DNA of 64,000 nt from an uncultured Selenomonadaceae bacterium. GTDB taxonomy: Bacteria > Bacillota > Negativicutes > Selenomonadales > Selenomonadaceae. The position numbers were made by a program, and so were the translations under genes. Positions 36,862 through 46,113 of the stretch are shown here, piece after piece. The notes beneath the pieces are model-generated. The model saw only the letters and a list, made by a program, of their open reading frames with translations, had not been told where the DNA came from and did no database searches. The stretch is from assembly GCA_905233135.1 (NCBI GenBank), contig CAJOCQ010000001.1:62001-126000 (forward strand). The letters run 5' to 3'. Positions within the stretch are counted from its first letter, which is position 1; every line of letters begins with the position of its first letter.

Positions 36862-36928
36862 GGAGCCAAGGAACCGAGGAATAGGGAATAGTGAAAATCC
36901 CTAATCTCTGGAACCTTGGAACCCTGAA
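36862..36928. repeat. Heptamer array with inverted half between livH and livM
   Basis: Units GGGAGCC, AAGGAAC, CGAGGAA, TAGGGAA are followed by the inverted half CTCTGGAACCTTGGAACCCT. CCAAGGAACC and GGAACCTTGG can pair. It separates two genes that are normally contiguous. Confidence 0.78.
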
Positions 36929-36953
36929 AACGACTGAAAGGAGTTTTCACAAA

Positions 36954-37913
36954 TTGAACTCGATACGAAAAAGAGACTTGGCAATGTTAATATTCGGGCT
37001 GATACTTTACGGCGCAATTCAAGGAATGATTTCAGAAAAAATTATCGGCTCATTTTGGCAACTGAATATAATTTTAATCTGCGTCAACGTGATAATGGCA
37101 GTAAGTTTAAATTTAATCAACGGCTACACGGGGCAATTTTCATTGGGGCACGCGGGCTTTATGGCTGTCGGCGCGTACGTTGGAGTTGTTGCAACGGTAA
37201 ATTTTCAGTTGCCTTTAATAGCGGCGTTAATATTGGGCGCGTTATGCGCAGGCGCGTTGGGATTTTTAATAGGCTTGCCGACATTGAGACTGCGCGGCGA
37301 TTATTTGGCTATTGCAACATTGGGACTCGGTGAAATTATCAGAATCGTAATTATGAACATTGAATACGTTGGAGGCGCGGCGGGCTTCAAAGGTATTCCG
37401 CACTTAACAAATTTCACTTGGGTATTTTTTACAATGCTGTTTACGTTGTTCTTTATAAAAAATTTTGTCAACAGTTCGCACGGGCGCGCCTGCATAGCAA
37501 TTCGTGAAAATGAAATTGCGGCGGAGGCAATGGGCGTCAACACTACAAAATATAAAGTTATGGCGTTTACGATTGGCGCGGCGTTCGCGGGAATTGCGGG
37601 CGGCTTGTTCGCGCACCAATTTTATTTAATAAGCCCGAACTCATTTACTTTCCTTTCGTCATTCAATTATTTAATAATGGTAGTTTTGGGCGGAATGGGT
37701 TCAATCACGGGCAGCATTGCGGGCGCGTTCGTTGTAACTTTTATATCTGCGGCGTTGGCGTCATTCCCTGAAGCGCGTATGATAATTTACGCACTTGCAT
37801 TAATTTTGTTAATGTTTTATCGTCCGCAAGGTTTATTCGGCTACATGGAAGTTACAAATTTTGCGCCGATAAAAAAATTGCTGGATAAAATTTCGGGGAA
37901 CAAAGGAGTTTAA
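36954..37913 (+). CDS. livM: Branched-chain amino-acid ABC permease LivM
   Basis: About 319 aa polytopic permease. The true start is probably TTG 36954, ten bases after AAAGGAG; the first 21 codons of the ORF track entry are translated heptamer repeat. Conserved features: INGYTGQFSLGHAGFMAVGAYV, LPTLRLRGDYLAIATLGLGEIIR, the EAA loop GRACIAIRENEIAAEAMGVNTTKYKV near residue 190, and MVVLGGMGSITGSIAGAFVV. Pairs with LivH in the membrane. Four bases separate it from livG. Confidence 0.92.
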   Translation: MNSIRKRDLAMLIFGLILYGAIQGMISEKIIGSFWQLNIILICVNVIMAVSLNLINGYTGQFSLGHAGFMAVGAYVGVVATVNFQLPLIAALILGALCAGALGFLIGLPTLRLRGDYLAIATLGLGEIIRIVIMNIEYVGGAAGFKGIPHLTNFTWVFFTMLFTLFFIKNFVNSSHGRACIAIRENEIAAEAMGVNTTKYKVMAFTIGAAFAGIAGGLFAHQFYLISPNSFTFLSSFNYLIMVVLGGMGSITGSIAGAFVVTFISAALASFPEARMIIYALALILLMFYRPQGLFGYMEVTNFAPIKKLLDKISGNKGV

Positions 37914-37916
37914 AAA

Positions 37917-38702
37917 ATGGCAGAAAATAAAAAGCCGCTTTTAAAGGCTGAAGACGTTTCAGAAGTTTTCGGCGGCTTAAAGGCGGTTGCAGATTTTAAT
38001 TTTTATATAAATCGCGGCGAACTAATCGGATTAATCGGACCGAACGGCGCGGGCAAAACTACGATTTTTAATTTAATAACGGGCGTGTATGTTCCGACGA
38101 CGGGCGAAATTTTATTGGACGGTGAATCAATCGTCGGACAAAAACCTTATGAAATTACTCAACGCGGTATCGCCCGCACTTTCCAAAATATTCGCCTGTT
38201 CAGTGAATTAAGCGTGCTTGACAATGTTAAAATCGCTTATCATTGCCACGTCAAATATAATTTGCTTGAAACAGTTTTGCGAATGGGCAGATATTTTGGC
38301 GAAGAAGACGAAATTACGCAGGAAAGTTTAAAGCTTTTAAAAATTTTTAAGCTCGACGAACACGCACACGAAGTCGCAAAAAATTTACCTTACGGCGCAC
38401 AGCGAAGGTTAGAAATTGCGCGCGCACTTGCCGCCAAGCCGAAACTTTTATTGCTTGACGAACCCGCCGCCGGTATGAATCCCCAAGAAACGCATGAACT
38501 TATGGAAATGATTCGTTGGATTAGAAAACAATTCGACTTGACTGTTCTTTTGATTGAACACGATATGAGCTTGGTTATGGGAATTTGCGAAAGAATTTAT
38601 GTCCTTGAATACGGTATGATTATCGCCGAAGGTACGCCCGCAGAAATTCAAAACAATCCCGAAGTTATCCGCGCATATTTGGGAACTGAAACTGTTAATT
38701 AA
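37917..38702 (+). CDS. livG: Branched-chain amino-acid ABC ATPase LivG
   Basis: 261 aa ATPase. Walker A GPNGAGKTTIFNLITG near residue 42, the LivG-type insertion with TQRGIARTFQNIRLFSELSVLDNV, signature LPYGAQRRLEIARALA near 158, Walker B KLLLLDEPAAGMNPQE near 178, switch histidine in LLIEHDMSLVMGICERIYVLEYG. LivG works with LivF and a LivJ/K binding protein; neither gene follows, since the next gene is convergent. The cluster is therefore incomplete here. Confidence 0.92.
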   Translation: MAENKKPLLKAEDVSEVFGGLKAVADFNFYINRGELIGLIGPNGAGKTTIFNLITGVYVPTTGEILLDGESIVGQKPYEITQRGIARTFQNIRLFSELSVLDNVKIAYHCHVKYNLLETVLRMGRYFGEEDEITQESLKLLKIFKLDEHAHEVAKNLPYGAQRRLEIARALAAKPKLLLLDEPAAGMNPQETHELMEMIRWIRKQFDLTVLLIEHDMSLVMGICERIYVLEYGMIIAEGTPAEIQNNPEVIRAYLGTETVN

Positions 38703-38736
38703 TAAAAAATTTTTTTGCATTAAAGCGAAAAAATAT

Positions 38737-39992
38737 TTACAGCGGTATAAAAATTTTTACAACAGTACCGCCGCCTTCGCGCGGATAAATTTCCAAAGTC
38801 CCACCGCAAAACATTTCAAGCCGCTTTTGAATATTTTTCAGAGCAAAATTTTCTTTGTTGCCGTCAAAATTAAATCCCGCGCCGTCATCTTCAACAATAA
38901 TTATACTGCCGTCATTTGTTACACGAGTCGAAATAAAAATATGTAACGGCTCCGAATCAGGGTCAAGCCCGTGCTTTACAGAATTTTCAACAATCGGCTG
39001 CAATGTCAGCGGCGGGATTTTAAAATTTTGGTGCGGCGTGTCGTACGTGACAAATAAATTTTCTTCAAACTGCGCTTGTTCAATCGACAAATACGCTTTT
39101 GTATGCTCCAATTCTTCACGAAATGAAATTGTTCCTTCGCAGGCAATAGCCATAAAATTTTTTCTCAAGTAATTTGTAAAATCCAAAGTAACTTTCTGCG
39201 CTTGCAAGGGATTTTGCGCACAAAGATAATAAATGCTCGTCATCGTGTTGTAAATAAAGTGCGGGCGCATTTGCAAAACTAAAATGTTTGCTTGCTGATG
39301 GGATATTTCACGCTGTTGCCTCAAGTATGATTCAATTTGATTGTAAACGATAATTGCGAACATTGAAAGCGTTGAAATGCACAAGCTTAAAACCATAACT
39401 ATCATATAAAAAAAAACTACATTCAAAATAAATAAAGAAATCTGCAACGGAATCAAATGAAGTAAGAAAGCGACAAAATATTTTCTTGGCAATTTGTTAC
39501 GCCTTTTTATTACGGCGGCAAGATTTAGAAAAATTATCGCAAACATTGGAGCAATTAACAATAAATACCAATCCGCTCGAATATATTGGTTGTCAGGCGT
39601 GATATAGTATAAAAATGTTGTAGAGTGCGAAATTCCAAGCAAAATAAAAAATATTCCCCAAAGGATGCAGACAACGCGGAAAAGCAAACTTTTTCGCCAA
39701 TCTTCGCCTCAAGTGTGCAACAGGTAAGAAGTAAACATTGGCATTGTTATCGAAACAAACAGGTATTCAAAATACTGGTTAATTCTTGCTACTGTTGCCA
39801 TGCTTGAATTGGTATAAATCATAAGGTCAACAGACATTGTTATCATACACAAAACAAAAATTGCAAACCAAGCGACAAAAAACGCTTTTCCCATTGATTT
39901 TTGGTGGGCATTATGACGGCAACCCAAAATATTACCAAAGTTAATACCAACACTGCGCCACAGGCGAAGTAATAAAATTGCTCCGCAGTCAT
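38737..39992 (-). pseudogene. LytS-type sensor histidine kinase, interrupted by a frameshift and an in-frame TGA
   Basis: Membrane kinase of the His_kinase/HATPase_c type. From ATG 39992, which overlaps the regulator stop as ATGA, the frame reads MTAEQFYYFACGAVLVLTLVIFWVAV and then shifts near 39890-39905 into the frame SMGKAFFVAWFAIFVLCM. That frame ends in TGA at 39709-39711 (SYLLHT-stop-GEDWRKSLLF) and continues in frame. The intact C-terminal part has MRPHFIYNTMTSIYYLC (phosphorylated His) and an ATPase with VENSVKHGLDPDSEP and IVEDDGAGFNF. Both lesions would have to be bypassed for a working kinase. An assembly error or recoding of the TGA is an alternative. Confidence 0.75.
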
Positions 39993-40588
39993 AAAATTTC
40001 ACCGTCATTCAACAGCGGATACCGCAAATTTTTTAACTGCGCACGCAAATTTTCGGCGGTAATTGGTTTCAGCAGATAACCGCTCGCTCCCGTACTCCAC
40101 GCCTCAAAAGAATATTCAACATAAGCCGTCAAAAAAATTATATTCGTGCGCGGATTTATTTCCAGAAATTTTTTGCAAAGGTCAAGCCCGTTCGTTTTGC
40201 CCAGTTCAATATCCAAAAAGGCAAGCGAAATTTTATTTTTTTGCGCGAACTCAATCGCCTCCGAAGGTTGCGTAAAGCCGACAATATTTGCATTGGGCAG
40301 AACTTCTTCAATAACAGGCAACGAACCCTTCACAACAATTTTTCTGTCATCAAGAATAATCACGTTTAATTCGCCGTCGCCGTCCAGCAAAATTTTTATT
40401 AAATCGTGTTCGTTGACGTCAAGAACCTTGCAAATTCTTTTAATCATAAAAATGTCAGGCAAATTATAGCCGTTTTCCCATTTAGAAATTACGGAACGAT
40501 TAACAAAGATTTTTTCCGCCAATTCGCGTTGGGAAATATCTTTAAGCGTCCGCAATTTCTTTAAAGTTTCTGCAAAATTTTTATTCAT
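39989..40588 (-). CDS. XRE helix-turn-helix protein with C-terminal receiver domain
   Basis: 199 aa regulator with an unusual order. Residues 1-~65 are a Cro/CI-type helix-turn-helix (LRTLKDISQRELAEKIFVNRSVISKWENGYNLPD). Residues ~80-190 form a CheY-like receiver with acidic pair NVIILDD, phosphorylation aspartate in LAFLDIELGKTNG, threonine in NIIFLTAYVEYSFEAW and lysine in GYLLKPI. LytS kinases normally pair with receiver-LytTR proteins; here the receiver is fused behind an XRE domain. Start is ATG 40588, eight bases after GAAAGG. It overlaps the kinase gene and is divergent from the amidohydrolase operon, which it probably controls (inference). Confidence 0.85.
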   Translation of the reverse strand: MNKNFAETLKKLRTLKDISQRELAEKIFVNRSVISKWENGYNLPDIFMIKRICKVLDVNEHDLIKILLDGDGELNVIILDDRKIVVKGSLPVIEEVLPNANIVGFTQPSEAIEFAQKNKISLAFLDIELGKTNGLDLCKKFLEINPRTNIIFLTAYVEYSFEAWSTGASGYLLKPITAENLRAQLKNLRYPLLNDGEIL

Positions 40589-40676
40589 AGCCAAAACCTT
40601 TCAAATTTTTTTTATTATAATACCAAAATCTATAAAAAATTTGTTTGTCAAAAAGTATTCCTAATTGGAAAATTTT

Positions 40677-40705
40677 TTGACAGGGAATGTTGAAAGTTTT
40701 AAAAT
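40677..40705 (+). promoter_or_regulatory. Promoter of the amidohydrolase operon
   Basis: TTGACA, a 17-base spacer and TAAAAT, 42 bases before the first amidohydrolase start, between it and the divergent XRE-receiver gene. Confidence 0.8.
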
Positions 40706-40747
40706 ATCAGTGGTACTTTATAAAAAAATTACACGGAAGGTGAAACT

Positions 40748-42421
40748 ATGATTAAGGCAGATTGCATTTTGAAAAATGCCAAAATCTTCACGGCTGACAA
40801 AAGCAAACTTAATGCAACCGCGCTTGCGGTAAAGGACGGCAAGTTTGTTTATGTCGGCGATGAGACGGGACTTTCTGAATTTGAAGGCGAAGTCAAAGAT
40901 TTGGGCTGAAAATTTGTAATGCCCGCTATTATCGATTCGCACGTTCACGTTGCAATGAGTGTAATTTTTGACCACGCAGATCCGGGACCTTTTATCGAAT
41001 GCACCAACAAAAAAGAATGCGTTGCTTTTATTGCGGAGCACGTCAAGAAAAATCCCGGCTTGAAACGCTACAGATTTTTGCTTGAACGCAAAAAATTAAA
41101 CGACGAACTTTTAACTAAAGAAGATTTAGATTCAGTTTGCAATGACAGCGAAATTGTAATTTTGGAGAGCGAAGGACACAGCATTTGGGTTAATTCAAAA
41201 GTTCTTGCCTTGCACAACATTACAGACGAAACGCCCGACATTGTCCCCGAATTAAGCTATTATGTGCGCGACGCCGAAGGGCACGTTACGGGCAATATGT
41301 TTGAAGGCGCGGAAATGCCAATTCTCCTTGACAGCAGTAAAGAACTTACCGACGAACAAATTGAAAATTCTCTTCTTCGCTGGATAAATTACAGCGTTAA
41401 AGACGGCGTAAGCGTTGTATTCGATGCGGGCACGCCGAAAGCCGATGCTTTTCACGAACGCTGCTATAAAATTTTGTGCAAGCTCGATAAAGAAGGACGC
41501 CTGCCCGTTTATATTGACGGCAGTTACGCAATAGTTGACCCGAGCGATATTCCAAACGCCGTTGAAACTGTTACTCGCTACAACCGCGAATACAACACCG
41601 AACATTTTAAAGTACATACGCTGAAAATGTTTATGGACGGTACTTTGAAAATTCATACGGCGGCAATGGTTACGCCTTACGCAGATACAAATACAAAATG
41701 TACAAGCCTTATCAACAAGAAACAAATGAAAGATTTGCTCATAAAACTTAATGAGGCGGGTTGGGATTTGCACGCTCACTGCGTAGCCGAAGCCTCTTCG
41801 CGCGTTGTACTTGACGGCGTAGAATTGGCAAAAGCAGAGCTCGGCGATAAATTCCGCATTAAAGTAACTTGCGCACATTTGGAAATTCAAGACGACGCAG
41901 ATTTGGAACGCTTTGCAAAACTCGGCGTCATTTCCAATTATACTGTTTGTTGGCACGCGGGAACTATCAGCGGCGACAACTATGACGAATATTTGACTTT
42001 GCTCGGCGAAGAGCGAATTAATAAAATGTACCGTTGCAAAACTGTTTGGAATACGGGCGCGCTTGTAACTTGGTCAAGCGATAATATTTCTTACGGCGAT
42101 TTTACGACGTGGAGTCCGTATCTCGGAATGGAAGTCGGTATGACGCGCTATATCAGCAAAAAAACAAAGGCATCTCCGCATAATTGGAGCTCAAGAGAAT
42201 TTCCTTCCGCCGCCGAAAAAATGAATATCGAAGAAATGATTTTGGGCTATACAATTAACGGCGCAAAACAACTCGGTATTGATTCTGCCAAAGGTTCAAT
42301 CGAAGTCGGCAAAGACGCAGATTATTTGATTTTCAATGAAAGCCTGCTTGACGCGCCGCCCAAAGGTTTAAGCTTTAAAGAGCCTGATGAAGTTTATTTC
42401 GGAGGCAAAAAAATGAAATGA
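40748..42421 (+). pseudogene. YtcJ-like amidohydrolase 1, interrupted by an in-frame TGA
   Basis: Amidohydrolase_3 family gene of 557 codons. From ATG 40748 (after GGAAGGTG) the N-terminal small domain reads ADCILKNAKIFTADKSKLNA. Codon 54 is TGA (40907-40909) in VKDLG-stop-KFVMPAIIDSHVHV; paralogues have glycine/lysine context there (GGA to TGA is the simplest change). After it the barrel is intact: metal motif DSHVHV, KMFMDGTLKIH, DLHAHCVAE, TCAHLEI and TWSSDN. Restart at ATG 40919 would give a protein lacking the N-terminal domain. Its end overlaps the membrane esterase gene by 4 bases. Confidence 0.8.
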
Positions 42422-44421
42422 AAAAATTATTTACGATTGACGATTTTATAGTTGGCATTATGTCGGCTATCGGTTACGGCTTAAGTTTTGAAATTCCCAA
42501 AATTCTCGGTTGGGAAATGTGGCAATGTGTAATTTTGTGCATAATTGTCGGCGGCGCAGTTGACGCTTTTGCAAAGAAGATTATTTTTAACGAAGTCGTA
42601 CAAAATAACAGCGACACAAAAAATTTAATTTTTTTCGCGTTTATCGTGCTTTTTATCGTCGGGCAATATGTCGCACTAAAATTAACGGGCTTATCTATGC
42701 ACAATTATTTGCTTGAGCAATATCAGTATATAATTTTGCCCGCAATTTTGGGTTTTGCTTTCAGTATGATACTTCGTTGGTATCGCGTCAGAAAAATTCG
42801 CCAACGTTACGGCGACGGCAGTCAAGGTTTTTTGTATGACGAATTGACAACGCCCGAAAATCTTGCAGAATTTAACAAGCAGAATCAACCTGTTAAAGGC
42901 GATTATGATACTGCGTTGGCTGTAAAAACAAAGACGGGAATTTTTGTCGGCGAAAAGGAAAAAGACGTTATAGTTTTTTCGGGTATTCCCTACGCAAAAC
43001 CGCCTGTAGAAAATTTGCGTTGGCAAGCTCCCGAGCCGTTGGAAGAATCAAGCGAAGTTTTCGAGGCAAAATATTTCGGCGCGTCCGCAATTCAAGTTGA
43101 GCACGAAGGTTCAATTTTGAAACACCACCGCCAAAGCGAAGATTGCTTGACGTTGAATATTGCAGTAAGCGGCAAAAAATCTGACAAGAAAAAGCCTGTT
43201 TTGGTGTTGTTTCATCACGGCGATTTTTCTTACGGCGGCTCGGCAGACCCGCTAATGTACGGCTACAAGTTTACTGACAAATATTCGGAATTTATAGGCG
43301 TCAGTTTCAATTATCGGCTCGGAATATTCGGCTTTATTGATTTTTCGGAAATTCCCGGCGGCGAAAATTATCCCGACGCAATAAATCTCGGCTTGCTTGA
43401 CCAAATTGCCGCGCTGAAGTGGATTAAAGAAAATATTTCAGCCTTCGGCGGCGACCCCGAAAATATTACTGTAATGGGATTTGAAGCCGGCGCAATTTCA
43501 ATAAGTTTACTTGCCGCCTGCGAACAGGCAAAAGGACTTTTTCAAAAAGCGTTTATATTTTTCGGTACTCCCGAAGGTTCGCACGATTCGCCGAAATCTG
43601 CAAGAAACTTGGCAAAAGAACTTTTGAAAGAAACTTCTTCAAAAACAATGGAAGATTTGCAGAAACTTTCAACCGAAGAATTAAAAGCAGCGGCACAAAA
43701 ACTTTGGATTAATACAGTTGCACCAACGCGCGACGGTAAATTAATTCCTGCAGATGTCATTAATGCTTTTAAAAAGGGCGCGGCAGGCAACGTTGAATTT
43801 ATTATCGGCATTCCGAACAATGAAGGGCAAATTTACAAATCTTTCATCGGACAACAAAATTACGAAAATTATATTACAAAAGAAGTTGCCGAAATTTTGT
43901 CAATGCTCGACGCCGAAAATTCTCAATCCGTCAAAAATTACATTGATAATCTTACCAAGAAAAATATTCCCGAATTTGATGCTAAATCTAAATTCTTTGA
44001 ACAATGGAGCGCGTTGAGTACTTATCTTACCGCAATGCAACTTTCGGCGGCGGGAAATAACGTGCATTTGATTTATTGGAATGTAAAACCGCTGATTGAA
44101 AATCTCGGCTCGGGGACTGTCGATGTTGTTTCAACACTTTTTGGCAACAGAGAAACTTTGCAACTTTACGGTAATGTTCTTGACGCAACTATTTCTGAAA
44201 TACTTCAAACTTTCTTGCAAAAATTTATAAGCGGCGAAGAGTTGAAAATTTACAACAACGAAATTAAAGGCGTTGCAGCTATGGATTGGAAAAATTTTCC
44301 CGTTGCCCTCATTGTTTCAAATAAAGAATTTCGCTATGAACAAATAGAAGATAAGCTTACAGAAATTGACGGCTTGTTGGAACTTATGAAAAAAATCAGC
44401 GCAAATCCTGCGCGAGAATAA
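42418..44421 (+). CDS. Membrane-anchored carboxylesterase-like protein without nucleophile
   Basis: 667 aa. Residues 1-~125 hold several hydrophobic helices (DFIVGIMSAIGYGLSFEI; WQCVILCIIVGGAVDAF; NLIFFAFIVLFIVGQYVAL; YIILPAILGFAFSMIL). Residues ~160-650 are a type B carboxylesterase domain (GIPYAKPPVENLRWQAPEP; SEDCLTLNI; LLDQIAALKWIKENISAFGGDPENIT). The nucleophile elbow, normally GESAG or GQSAG, reads GFEAG, and the oxyanion HGGGF is HHGDF. It is thus probably catalytically dead and may act as a binding or regulatory partner. ATG overlaps the stop of amidohydrolase 1. Confidence 0.82.
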   Translation: MKKLFTIDDFIVGIMSAIGYGLSFEIPKILGWEMWQCVILCIIVGGAVDAFAKKIIFNEVVQNNSDTKNLIFFAFIVLFIVGQYVALKLTGLSMHNYLLEQYQYIILPAILGFAFSMILRWYRVRKIRQRYGDGSQGFLYDELTTPENLAEFNKQNQPVKGDYDTALAVKTKTGIFVGEKEKDVIVFSGIPYAKPPVENLRWQAPEPLEESSEVFEAKYFGASAIQVEHEGSILKHHRQSEDCLTLNIAVSGKKSDKKKPVLVLFHHGDFSYGGSADPLMYGYKFTDKYSEFIGVSFNYRLGIFGFIDFSEIPGGENYPDAINLGLLDQIAALKWIKENISAFGGDPENITVMGFEAGAISISLLAACEQAKGLFQKAFIFFGTPEGSHDSPKSARNLAKELLKETSSKTMEDLQKLSTEELKAAAQKLWINTVAPTRDGKLIPADVINAFKKGAAGNVEFIIGIPNNEGQIYKSFIGQQNYENYITKEVAEILSMLDAENSQSVKNYIDNLTKKNIPEFDAKSKFFEQWSALSTYLTAMQLSAAGNNVHLIYWNVKPLIENLGSGTVDVVSTLFGNRETLQLYGNVLDATISEILQTFLQKFISGEELKIYNNEIKGVAAMDWKNFPVALIVSNKEFRYEQIEDKLTEIDGLLELMKKISANPARE

Positions 44422-44442
44422 ATTTTTAGGAGGCTTTTTATT

Positions 44443-46098
44443 ATGAAAAACAGCGTAGCAGACCTTGTTGTTTGCGGAAAAATTTTTACTTCAGAAGGTA
44501 ACAAAATTGTTGAGGCGTTCGCAGTCAAAGACGGCAAATTTATTTACGTTGGCGACAAGGCGGGCGCAAAAAAATTTATCGAAGACGGCAAAACAGAAGT
44601 TATTGACTACGCGGGCAAAGGTTTAGTTATGCCTGCCTGCGGCAACGGGCACGCTCATTATTCCATTGGTATTGGTATTCCGAAAGTTGGCGTTGCAATT
44701 AGCAGAGAAGCCGACACGAAAGAATTTTTAACTGAAATTGTTCCTGCAGCTGTTAAAAAAGCAAAAGACGCAGGCGCAACTTCCATTTTCGGTTTCGGCT
44801 GGCAACTTTTAAAATTGGAAAAAGATATGCCGACTCGTCAAGACTTGGATAAAATTTGCAATGATATTCCAATGTACCTTGCAGACGAAGAAGGACACAA
44901 AGGCCTTGTAAATACACTTTGCCTCGTCAATGCAGGGATTATGTCGGCGGACGGAAAAGTTTTGAAAAAAGAAGTACGCGGCGGCGAAATTGTTTTCGGC
45001 GAAGACGGCACGCCTACAGGTTTTTTGAAGGAACAGGCGGGAACTTATACGCGCTCTTTCTTGGACAATGACAATCTTTTTTCAGTTGACTTGGCGAAAG
45101 AAACACTGCGCGAGATTCAGCAGCGTTTGTTGTCGGAAGGTTACACAATGTATATCGACGGCTGGGGCAATTACTTTTTCAATGAAAGTTACTTTAAAGC
45201 GGCGCAACAAATGGACGCGGCAGGCGATATGAAATTTTTGTTGGGCTTGACTTACGAATTTGAAAGTTGGATGGATATTGATAAAAATTTCAATAAGGCA
45301 CTCGACGCTCAAAAATATTCTTCCAAGCACGTAAAACCAAATTGGATAAAACTTTTTATGGACGGCACAGTTGAAAGCGGTACAGGTTTTGTTGACCCGC
45401 TTTATCCCGGCGGCAAACAAGGTATTGCAAATTGGTCTGAAGAGGAAATTACAAACATTACGCGCAAGGCTAATTCAAACGGCTTGTCAATGCATATTCA
45501 TACAATGGGAAATATGGCTGTCAATCGCGTTGTCAACGCCTATATCAACGGCGGCAAAGACGAATTGCGCAATACTTTGGTACACGTTCACCAAGTTAAA
45601 CCTGCAGATTATAAGCGAATGGCAGATCACAATATCTACGTAACTTCAGGTATGCTTTGGCACTATAACCCCGACGACGTACAAGAAATTTTGACGAGTA
45701 TGGTTCCCGAAGGTATGGGGGACAAGAGTTACCCGATGAAATCTTTCTTCGATAACGGCGTTAATATTTCTTCGCATTCAGATTTTCCTGCACTTTCAGG
45801 CAGCCCCGATGACCCGTTCGGAATTATGGAAATTGCCGTTACAGGTATAAATTATGCTGAAATTGGGAAAGCTTGGTGGCCTGAAGAACTCTTAACGCGC
45901 GAACAGGCTATTACAGCTCTTACAATCAACGTTGCAAAGCAAATGTTTTTGGAAAATGAACGCGGCAGTATCAGCGAAGGCAAATTTGCTGATTTCCTTT
46001 TGGTTAACAAAGACGTTTTGTCCTGTCCCGTTGAAGAAATTCATACTGCAAAACCTGCAGCAACTTACTTTGAAGGCAAAAAAGTTTTCTCAATGTAG
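44443..46098 (+). CDS. YtcJ-like amidohydrolase 2
   Basis: 551 aa metal-dependent hydrolase of the Amidohydro_3 family. N-terminal strand domain VADLVVCGKIFTSEGNKIVEAFAVKDGKFIYVGD, metal motif GNGHAHY near residue 67, KLFMDGTVESGTG near 305, HIHTMGN near 346, VHVHQVK near 379 and SSHSDFPALSG near 445 (metal aspartate). No signal peptide. It is a close paralogue of the Tat-exported protein at 51702; long identical runs such as PFGIMEIAVTGINYAE are shared. Substrate unknown; family members deacylate amides or hydrolyse cyclic amides. ATG after TAGGAGG. Part of one operon. Confidence 0.88.
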   Translation: MKNSVADLVVCGKIFTSEGNKIVEAFAVKDGKFIYVGDKAGAKKFIEDGKTEVIDYAGKGLVMPACGNGHAHYSIGIGIPKVGVAISREADTKEFLTEIVPAAVKKAKDAGATSIFGFGWQLLKLEKDMPTRQDLDKICNDIPMYLADEEGHKGLVNTLCLVNAGIMSADGKVLKKEVRGGEIVFGEDGTPTGFLKEQAGTYTRSFLDNDNLFSVDLAKETLREIQQRLLSEGYTMYIDGWGNYFFNESYFKAAQQMDAAGDMKFLLGLTYEFESWMDIDKNFNKALDAQKYSSKHVKPNWIKLFMDGTVESGTGFVDPLYPGGKQGIANWSEEEITNITRKANSNGLSMHIHTMGNMAVNRVVNAYINGGKDELRNTLVHVHQVKPADYKRMADHNIYVTSGMLWHYNPDDVQEILTSMVPEGMGDKSYPMKSFFDNGVNISSHSDFPALSGSPDDPFGIMEIAVTGINYAEIGKAWWPEELLTREQAITALTINVAKQMFLENERGSISEGKFADFLLVNKDVLSCPVEEIHTAKPAATYFEGKKVFSM

Positions 46099-46113
46099 AA
46101 AGGAAGTAAAATT

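Noticed and set aside
39705-39715. Selenocysteine codon in the kinase as a firm call
   Set aside because: A stem follows the TGA, but the same gene has a frameshift and another island gene has a TAG, so simple decay or sequence error is more likely.
41252-41956. 234 aa minus-strand ORF over amidohydrolase 1
   Set aside because: Cys/Phe-rich shadow without domain features; the sense frame has conserved barrel motifs.
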